From NCBI GenBank assembly GCA_934718135.1, contig CAKUZW010000006.1:1-64000 (forward strand): a DNA stretch of 64,000 nucleotides, in the 5' to 3' direction. The translations under genes and the position numbers were made by a program. Source of the stretch: an uncultured Candidatus Melainabacteria bacterium (GTDB lineage Bacteria > Cyanobacteriota > Vampirovibrionia > Gastranaerophilales > Gastranaerophilaceae). The notes under the pieces were generated by a model. The model had not been told where the DNA came from. It saw only the letters and a program-made list of their open reading frames with translations, and made no database searches. Of the stretch, positions 58,233 through 64,000 are shown piece after piece (position 1 is the stretch's first letter; every line of letters starts with the position of its first letter).

Positions 58233-59417
58233 ATGGAAACAAACATTAGAGCAATTATCATGGTTATTGATTCAATGGGAATCGGTGCAATGCCTGATTG
58301 CAAGGATTTTGGAGATATTCCTGAATGCAACACGTTAAAACACGTTTGTGAATTTAATCATGGATTACATGTTCCAAATCTTGAAAAAATGGGCTTAGGA
58401 AATATCCAAGAATTCAAAGGGATAAAAGAAGTTGAAAATCCTACCGGAACTTATGCAACTCTTGTTGAAAAATCAAAAGGAAAGGATACAACAACAGGTC
58501 ACTGGGAAATCGCAGGAATTACGCTAGATAGACCGTTTGCAACTTTTCCAAACGGTTTTCCAAAAGAACTTGTTGATAAATTTGTTAAAGAAACCAATTG
58601 TGGCGGAATTTTAGCAAACAGACCTGCAAGTGGTACCGCAATTATTGAAGAATTAAATGACGAACACCACAAAACAAAATTCCCTATTGTTTACACATCA
58701 GCAGATAGTGTATTCCAAATTGCAGTAGATGTTGATGTAATTCCACTAGATACATTATATGAATGGTGCAAAATCGCAAGAAGAATTTTAACCGAAGATG
58801 AATACTATGTATCAAGAGTAATTGCTCGTCCATACAAAATTATTGACGGGAAACCGACAAGAATTTCAAAAGACAGAAGAGATTTTTCAATCGAACCAAT
58901 CAAACCAACTCTATTGAATGAAATTAAAGACAATGGTGGTAAAGTTATAGCTATCGGTAAAATAGAAGATATTTTCTCAAAATCAGGTATAACTCACGCA
59001 ATCCATACCGGTTCAAATAAAGAAGGTTTGGAATTAACACTAAAAGCAGTTAAAAATGAACTTCCATTAGAAGACATTGCTTATGTTAAAGGAAAATCTT
59101 ATAACAATATAGAATTGATTTTCACAAATCTTGTTGATACAGACATGCTTTATGGACACAGAAACAATGCCAAAGGATATGGCGAAGCAATTGAAGAAAT
59201 TGATGAATACGTAGGCAAAATTGTTGATGCACTTGAAGATTATGATTTGCTAATCATAACAGCAGATCATGGTTGCGATCCGACAGTTCCCGGAACAGAC
59301 CACACAAGAGAAAAAGTTCCATTCCTAATGTATTCAAAATCACTTCCTTCAAATGGAAATCTTGGTGAAATTGAAGGTTTTGACGCAATAGCAAGTTTCA
59401 TTAAAGATTGGATTTAA
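58233..59417 (+). CDS. deoB: Phosphopentomutase
   Basis: 394 residues from the ATG at 58233 (GAAGGGAAAATAATT upstream); an ATG at 58206 lies very close to a TAAAAT -10 and has no site. Interconverts (deoxy)ribose 1- and 5-phosphate in nucleoside salvage. Alkaline phosphatase fold: MVIDSMGIGAMPD with the first metal Asp, the KGKDTTTGHWE phospho-acceptor loop, and the metal motifs DTDMLYGHRN and ITADHGCDPT near the C-terminus. An XRE regulator is divergent upstream. Confidence 0.95.
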   Translation: METNIRAIIMVIDSMGIGAMPDCKDFGDIPECNTLKHVCEFNHGLHVPNLEKMGLGNIQEFKGIKEVENPTGTYATLVEKSKGKDTTTGHWEIAGITLDRPFATFPNGFPKELVDKFVKETNCGGILANRPASGTAIIEELNDEHHKTKFPIVYTSADSVFQIAVDVDVIPLDTLYEWCKIARRILTEDEYYVSRVIARPYKIIDGKPTRISKDRRDFSIEPIKPTLLNEIKDNGGKVIAIGKIEDIFSKSGITHAIHTGSNKEGLELTLKAVKNELPLEDIAYVKGKSYNNIELIFTNLVDTDMLYGHRNNAKGYGEAIEEIDEYVGKIVDALEDYDLLIITADHGCDPTVPGTDHTREKVPFLMYSKSLPSNGNLGEIEGFDAIASFIKDWI

Positions 59418-59434
59418 AATAATTAAAAAATATT

Positions 59435-59486
59435 TTGGAAAAATTTATTTTTTTGTTATATAATTCAGGTAGTGGATTAAATCCAC
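59435..59486 (+). promoter_or_regulatory. Promoter and leader hairpin of the ferredoxin gene
   Basis: TTGGAA (59435-59440), 18 bp, TATAAT (59459-59464), then GTGGATT-A-AATCCAC (59472-59486), a 15-bp dyad at the start of the transcript or an operator overlapping it. Confidence 0.6.
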
Positions 59487-59513
59487 AGGTTGTAAAAAAT
59501 AAGGAGAAATAAA

Positions 59514-59690
59514 ATGAACGTAACTATTAATGACAGTTGTATTGCATGCGGTGCTTGCGAATCAATTTGTGATGCAGTATTTTCAATCGAAGATAAAGCA
59601 GTTGTAAACGAAGCTGCTGTTGCTGATAACGCTGATTCTGTAAAAGAAGCAGCAGATGCATGCCCGGTTAGTGCAATCGAAGTTGAATAA
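59514..59690 (+). CDS. Small [4Fe-4S] ferredoxin
   Basis: 58 residues, ATG at 59514 with AAGGAG 8 nt upstream, TAA at 59688-59690. One cluster site is complete: C-I-A-C-G-A-C-E (Cys at 9, 12 and 15) and the fourth Cys in DACPVSAIEVE; the second cluster of classical 2[4Fe-4S] ferredoxins is absent (only C19 remains of it). The body is acidic. Electron carrier for anaerobic enzymes. Strong promoter, ribosome-binding site and terminator suggest high expression. It is too short to be picked up by a 60-residue cutoff. Confidence 0.92.
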   Translation: MNVTINDSCIACGACESICDAVFSIEDKAVVNEAAVADNADSVKEAADACPVSAIEVE

Positions 59691-59712
59691 TTTTAGATTG
59701 TCAAAAAATTAA

Positions 59713-59755
59713 AAAACAGACCTTGAAGGACAATTTCTTTTAAGGTCTGTTTTTA
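59713..59755. terminator. Terminator between ferredoxin and sensor kinase
   Basis: AACAGACCTT and AAGGTCTGTT form a 10-bp stem with an inner partly paired loop, flanked by A and T tracts, between convergent genes. Confidence 0.85.
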
Positions 59756-59769
59756 TGTTAAAAGTTTTT

Positions 59770-61050
59770 CTAAACCGGAATTTTTACACAAAACTCAGTG
59801 CGAACATTCTCTTCACTCTGAACAGTAATCTCTCCACCATGAGCTTCAGCTATTTGTTGCGACAAATACAAACCTAAACCCGTACCGACTTTTCGCATTT
59901 TCTTTGCGGCTGAATAATATTTATTAAAAATCATCTTGATTTCGTCCTTTGGAATTCCTTGACCAAAATCAATAACTGAAATTGTAATAAAATTTGGAAT
60001 TGTAGAAATCTTAACTTCAATAGATTTTTTAGTATTGCTGTGGTCAATTGCATTAGAAATCAAATTTTTAACAACTCTTTGCATCTGCAATTTGTCAGCA
60101 GATATAGTATGATTAGATTTATCCGGAATAAAATTAATCCCAATTTTTGCATCACTTGCAATCCCTTGCATTTCATCAACAAGTGATTTAACAAATGAAT
60201 TTATCTCAATATTATCTTTAAATAAAGTTATACCTTTTTCTTTTATTTTATAGGTTTCAAGAAGGATTTGAACCAAATCCAAAAGTTCCTTATTTGAAGA
60301 TTTCATACTATTTAGGGCAAATTCTTGTTTATCTGAAATATCCCCAAATTTATGAGCCAAAAACAAATCAATCATATTTGCAGCCGCAACAATCGGAACT
60401 TTCAAATCATGAGTCAAAGTCGCCACAAAATCTTCCTTTAATGTTTCAATTTCTTTTTCCATTGTAATATCTTTGATAATCAAAACATAACGTTTTTTTT
60501 CAATAGATGAAAGAGGTTGCGAATTTATTATAAAATTGTTCGTTGGAGTATGTTTGATAAAAACTTCTATATTATTAAGTTTATCAATTTTTGAATTGTC
60601 ATTAGATAGTTGAATAAATTCAAAAACATTTTTGCCGATAATATCTTTTCCTTTTATACCAAACCATTTCAAAATTTTTGGAGTTGCACGAAGAATTTCA
60701 AATTTCTCATTAATAATTAAAATTCCGTCAGACAGAGAGTTGATTACAGATTCGAGCAACTTATTTTGTCGCATAAGTTCTGCTTGGTATTCAATAATCA
60801 TTTTTTCTCTATCGTTAAGAGTTTCGACCATTCTGTTGATACTGTCTGTCACATTTTGATAAGTAGGATGTTCAATTTTTTCAATCTTTGTAGACAAATT
60901 TCCGTAACGAATTGAATCAACCGTTGTCGTAACTTTGCCAAGATAATCATTGATTTTGGACCAACGTTTATTTGTTTTACGTGTAATAAAAAACAGGCAA
61001 ATAAATACTATAATTACGCAAACATTAATAATATAAAAATATGAAAACAT
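59770..61050 (-). CDS. Membrane sensor histidine kinase with PAS domain
   Basis: 426 residues. One N-terminal membrane helix (4-22), a HAMP-like linker (about 30-80), a PAS domain (about 98-200), HisKA with H214 in LTHDLKVPI, and HATPase with NLISNAIDHS, DFGQGIP and GTGLGLYLSQ. No periplasmic sensor domain, so the signal is read by the membrane part or PAS. No response regulator is adjacent. The ATG at 61050 has a weak site. Confidence 0.9.
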   Translation of the reverse strand: MFSYFYIINVCVIIVFICLFFITRKTNKRWSKINDYLGKVTTTVDSIRYGNLSTKIEKIEHPTYQNVTDSINRMVETLNDREKMIIEYQAELMRQNKLLESVINSLSDGILIINEKFEILRATPKILKWFGIKGKDIIGKNVFEFIQLSNDNSKIDKLNNIEVFIKHTPTNNFIINSQPLSSIEKKRYVLIIKDITMEKEIETLKEDFVATLTHDLKVPIVAAANMIDLFLAHKFGDISDKQEFALNSMKSSNKELLDLVQILLETYKIKEKGITLFKDNIEINSFVKSLVDEMQGIASDAKIGINFIPDKSNHTISADKLQMQRVVKNLISNAIDHSNTKKSIEVKISTIPNFITISVIDFGQGIPKDEIKMIFNKYYSAAKKMRKVGTGLGLYLSQQIAEAHGGEITVQSEENVRTEFCVKIPV

Positions 61051-61142
61051 TTATTACTTTTTAACTCTCAATCTCTTATTTTAGTCAAATCTGTGTTATA
61101 ATTATAGCAGATAGTAAGAAGTTTGTTAAGTGTTAGGGTAAA

Positions 61143-61625
61143 ATGTCAGGGATTAAATTACCAAAATCAATAAAAATGGTTGTTACAGATTTTGACGGAA
61201 TTGTTACGGACAATTGCGTTTATATAAATGATGATTTTTCAATGTCGAGAAAATTGAATTTCAAAGACGTTATGGGATTTTCTATTTTAAGAAAAAACGG
61301 ATATGAAATTGCCATAATTTCAGGAGAAGGTAATGCCGCAATCGAAACAATGGCAAAAAAATTCGGAATAACAGAAATCCACCAAAATATACGAATTAAA
61401 ATTGATATCTTAAAAAAGATTATTGAAAAATATAACTTGGCTCCAGATGAATTTGTATATCTTGGAGATGATATCAATGATTTAGAATGTTTAAAATTTG
61501 CAAAATATAAAATTACCGTCCCTCATGCAGTGGAAAAAGTTAAAGAAATTGACGGAATTCAAATAACAGAAAATCAGGCAGGGAATGGGGCTTTTCGAGA
61601 GGTAGCAGATTGTTTAGTTGGATAA
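61143..61625 (+). CDS. KdsC-like HAD phosphatase
   Basis: 160 residues, length of KDO-8-phosphate phosphatases and of the C-terminal domain of NeuA-type proteins. HAD motifs VVTDFDGIVTDN (nucleophile Asp), AIISGEGN, and YLGDDINDLECL; no cap domain, as in the tetrameric C0 subfamily. Substrate may be a KDO- or sialic-acid-type 8/9-phosphate, which would mean a cell-surface sugar, but no partner gene is adjacent. The TPR gene overlaps its end by 16 nt. Confidence 0.85.
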   Translation: MSGIKLPKSIKMVVTDFDGIVTDNCVYINDDFSMSRKLNFKDVMGFSILRKNGYEIAIISGEGNAAIETMAKKFGITEIHQNIRIKIDILKKIIEKYNLAPDEFVYLGDDINDLECLKFAKYKITVPHAVEKVKEIDGIQITENQAGNGAFREVADCLVG

Positions 61626-63097
61626 AAAATATTTTTGAAAACATTAAAGATTTAAATCATACCGTAGATAATTACAAAAGTGATTCTATTATCCAATCAC
61701 TACCTACTGTTGCGTGTGTAAACAAAGCCAAAAAATTGATTAGAGAACAAAAATTTGAAGAAGCTGAAAACGTACTAAAAAAAGCATTGGATATTTCTGA
61801 TCAAGATTCAATGATTTTCAAATATTTAGGCAAAATTTATGAACAAAAAGGGAAGTTTCAACAAGCAGAAGAATACTACAGACGCTCAACCAAACTTAAC
61901 CCAAACGACAAAGAGATTTGGTTAAGACTTGGTATGACATTATTAAATAGCCAAAAACTTGATGAAGCTATTTCAGCTTTTGAAAAAGGAGATAAAATTA
62001 CTCCATATAATACTGATGTTTATACAGGCTGGGGAATGGCATTGATGAAGCAAAAAAAATATGCACTTGCTCGAGATAAATTCCAAATGGCGTCCCAAAT
62101 CAGTAAATATAATTATACCGCAATTTTATTATCTGCAATTATGGAAGTAAGACTGAATGATTATGATTCAGCCGAAATCAAACTAAAATTTTTAGCAAAA
62201 GTCGCACCAAATGAAAGCTCAACTTATGAATACGCAAACCTAAAATTCTTAAAATCTGACTATAAAGAAGCTGAAAAATTTGCAAAAAAATCAATTGAAT
62301 TTAACAAATTAATGCTTCCAGCTTATTTATTATTAGCAAGTATTTATGCAATCCAAAAAGATAAAATCAAAATGGAGCAAACATTTAAAACTGCGATTAA
62401 TAATGACTTAGATTGTGCTCTACTAAGAAATGCATTTGGGAAAGACTACTTAACATTCTTTGATTTTGAAAATTCTAAAATTCAATTTGAACAAGCACAA
62501 GAAAAAGACCCGAATTCTATTGATGCCAAAATTGGCTTGGCAATAGTAAATGCCTACAACAATGATTTTACAAATCTCGAAGAATTAAAAATTAAAAATG
62601 CACAAAATTCATATATTCAAGAAGCTATCGGACTTGAAGAATTAAACAGCGGAAAAGTTGAAGATGCAATTGAAAGTTTTAAAAAAGCTCTTCGCACAAA
62701 TCCTCACCAAACCTACAACTATTACAATCTTGTTAATGCATACAAAGTTTTAGGAGATAATTACAAAGTTCGAGAATACTATGAAAAATTTATAGCAGAA
62801 AACCCAAATTATGCACAAGGATTTATTGATTATTCAAAATGGTTAATTGAAGTAAATGATTTTCCGGAAGCACAGCGAAAATTAAGACGTACAGAGAAAC
62901 TTGATAAAGATAATTTAGAAGTGTTAAATTTATTATTTTTGACACTTTACACTCTTGTCAAGAAAAACGTTTGTGAATATAATATAAAGGAAGCAATTTC
63001 AGTTGCTCAAAAAGCTCAAGACCTTGGAAAACTTGAATATCCACAGGAAAAACAAGAACTTGAAAACATCTTAAAAGACATACAGGGAAACAAATAA
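61610..63097 (+). CDS. TPR-repeat protein
   Basis: 495 residues from a TTG at 61610, with GAGAGG 7 nt upstream, overlapping the KdsC-like gene. After a ~30-residue N-terminus, about ten 34-residue tetratricopeptide repeats follow (for example EAENVLKKALDISDQDSMIF, QAEEYYRRSTKLNPNDKEIW). No signal peptide or membrane segment. Protein-protein scaffold. It is followed directly by lysC (start 2 nt after the stop), so kdsC-like, TPR and lysC probably form one transcript. Confidence 0.85.
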   Translation: MFSWIKNIFENIKDLNHTVDNYKSDSIIQSLPTVACVNKAKKLIREQKFEEAENVLKKALDISDQDSMIFKYLGKIYEQKGKFQQAEEYYRRSTKLNPNDKEIWLRLGMTLLNSQKLDEAISAFEKGDKITPYNTDVYTGWGMALMKQKKYALARDKFQMASQISKYNYTAILLSAIMEVRLNDYDSAEIKLKFLAKVAPNESSTYEYANLKFLKSDYKEAEKFAKKSIEFNKLMLPAYLLLASIYAIQKDKIKMEQTFKTAINNDLDCALLRNAFGKDYLTFFDFENSKIQFEQAQEKDPNSIDAKIGLAIVNAYNNDFTNLEELKIKNAQNSYIQEAIGLEELNSGKVEDAIESFKKALRTNPHQTYNYYNLVNAYKVLGDNYKVREYYEKFIAENPNYAQGFIDYSKWLIEVNDFPEAQRKLRRTEKLDKDNLEVLNLLFLTLYTLVKKNVCEYNIKEAISVAQKAQDLGKLEYPQEKQELENILKDIQGNK

Positions 63098-63098
63098 A

Positions 63099-64000
63099 TT
63101 GAGAAAATTAATTGTACAAAAATTTGGTGGAACTTCAGTCGCTGATACTGATAAAATTAAAAATGTAGCCAATGTAGTAATACGAGAAAAAAACAACGGT
63201 AATGATGTCGTTGTCGTAGTTTCTGCAATGGGACATACTACCGACCACTTAGTTAAAATGGCAAGAGATTTAAACGCAAATCCTTCTGCAAGAGAAATGG
63301 ACATGCTTTTGTCAACCGGTGAATGTGTTTCAATTGCACTTTTAACAATGGCAATTCAAGCTCAAGGTTACAAAGCAGTAAGTTTTAATGCAACTCAAAT
63401 CGGAATTTTAACCGAAAATATTCACTCAAAAGCAAGAATTATTGATATCAAAACAGACAAATTAAGAAAAAATCTTGATGAAGGCAACATTATTGTTGTT
63501 GCAGGTTTTCAGGGAGTGACAGAAGATGGCGAAATCACAACACTTGGTCGTGGAGGTTCTGATACATCAGCAGTTGCACTAGCGGCAGCACTAAATGCTG
63601 AAAGATGTGATATTTATACCGATGTAGAAGGTGTTTACACAACAGACCCACGAGTTGTACCAAACGCATCAAGACTTGAAGAAATTTCTTATGAAGAAAT
63701 GTTAGAACTAGCTCATGCCGGAGCTAACGTTTTACATCCAAGAAGTGTTGAAACAGCAAAACAATACTCTGTACCACTTAGAGTTCGCAGCAGTTTCAAT
63801 TTGGATAACATGGGCACATTAATTTTAGGAGTTGAAAAAATGGAAATAAATAAACCTGTTGCAGGTGTAGCTGCGGATTTGTCACAAGTTAGGGTTGTAG
63901 TTTGTGATATTCCTGATACCCCGGGAGAAGCTGCAACGCTATTTGGAAGTTTAGCAAAAGAAAACGTATCAGTTGATATGATTATTCAATCTTATGCAAG
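63099..64000 (+). CDS. lysC: Aspartate kinase (partial, runs off the right edge)
   Basis: 300 codons are visible from a TTG start at 63099, one base after the TPR gene stop. The sequence has KFGGTSVAD at the N-terminus (ATP/aspartate site), VVVVSAMGHTTDHL, GFQGVTEDGEITTLGRGGSD, and TDVEGVYTTDPR, and the beginning of the ACT regulatory region (VAGVAADLSQVRVVV). It makes aspartyl phosphate for lysine/DAP, threonine and methionine. The C-terminus is outside the window. CAGGGA precedes the TTG. Supplies precursors to DapL. Confidence 0.95.
   Translation, partial: MRKLIVQKFGGTSVADTDKIKNVANVVIREKNNGNDVVVVVSAMGHTTDHLVKMARDLNANPSAREMDMLLSTGECVSIALLTMAIQAQGYKAVSFNATQIGILTENIHSKARIIDIKTDKLRKNLDEGNIIVVAGFQGVTEDGEITTLGRGGSDTSAVALAAALNAERCDIYTDVEGVYTTDPRVVPNASRLEEISYEEMLELAHAGANVLHPRSVETAKQYSVPLRVRSSFNLDNMGTLILGVEKMEINKPVAGVAADLSQVRVVVCDIPDTPGEAATLFGSLAKENVSVDMIIQSYA

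Overview
The window is AT-rich chromosomal DNA from a bacterium that I infer to be a gut Melainabacteria/Vampirovibrionia (Gastranaerophilales-like) member, the non-photosynthetic sister group of Cyanobacteria. The inference rests on many prepilin-like genes with an A|FTLAEVLITLG signal, very large proteins starting with a short NFKG-type motif, a PBS-lyase-type HEAT protein, a cyanobacterial-looking elongator tRNA-Met, and anaerobic metabolism (class III ribonucleotide reductase, HydG, a small 4Fe-4S ferredoxin). It is not proven. I see no rRNA, transposase, integrase, prophage or CRISPR array.

Layout. 1-4.6 kb: tail of an unknown protein, an ADP-ribosyltransferase-like toxin/effector gene, and nrdDG behind a structured leader. 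4.7-20.9 kb: pilin and XRE-regulator genes interspersed with pheT, tmk, rnpB, a NarL-type response regulator, rimP-nusA, a coiled-coil protein and adk. 20.8-28.6 kb: hydG, a leaderless sensor kinase, a HEAT-repeat protein, another pilin/XRE pair and ftsZ. 28.7-34.6 kb: two overlapping giant ORFs that together carry the Cys, His and Asn of a papain-like protease. 34.7-43.1 kb: TSCPD protein, proBA, DAHP synthase, prephenate dehydrogenase, enolase, HAD phosphatase. 43.2-53.5 kb: small membrane and winged-helix proteins, tRNA-Met, two tandem L,D-transpeptidases, dapL, a hicBA toxin-antitoxin pair whose toxin has a nonsense codon, uridine-kinase-like, ketopantoate-reductase-like and HD-GYP-like genes. 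53.8-64 kb: a fifth pilin/XRE pair, pckA, deoB, ferredoxin, a sensor kinase, KdsC-like phosphatase, TPR protein and the start of lysC.

Main observation. Five of the six pilin-like genes stand head-to-head with a small, different XRE-family regulator, and in each shared intergenic region I can see an inverted or repeated sequence different for each locus (for example GACCCATATATGGGTC). In the clearest case one such repeat fills the spacer between a -35 and -10 box of the pilin promoter. The 5' ends of these pilin genes are mosaics of dispersed palindromic repeats that stay open in frame with the pilin, giving predicted leaders of 22 to 193 residues instead of the usual 6-10. Two leader blocks of 238 bp differ at one base while the pilin bodies behind them have diverged. 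This looks like a recurring surface-pilin cassette with a private repressor and an exchangeable leader. Its regulation and function are inference.

The remaining genes are mostly single-copy housekeeping genes: aromatic amino acid, proline and lysine/DAP synthesis, glycolysis/gluconeogenesis (eno, pckA), cell division (ftsZ) and peptidoglycan cross-linking (L,D-transpeptidases). Repeat-derived DNA is concentrated next to pilin genes and in one relic block beside proA.
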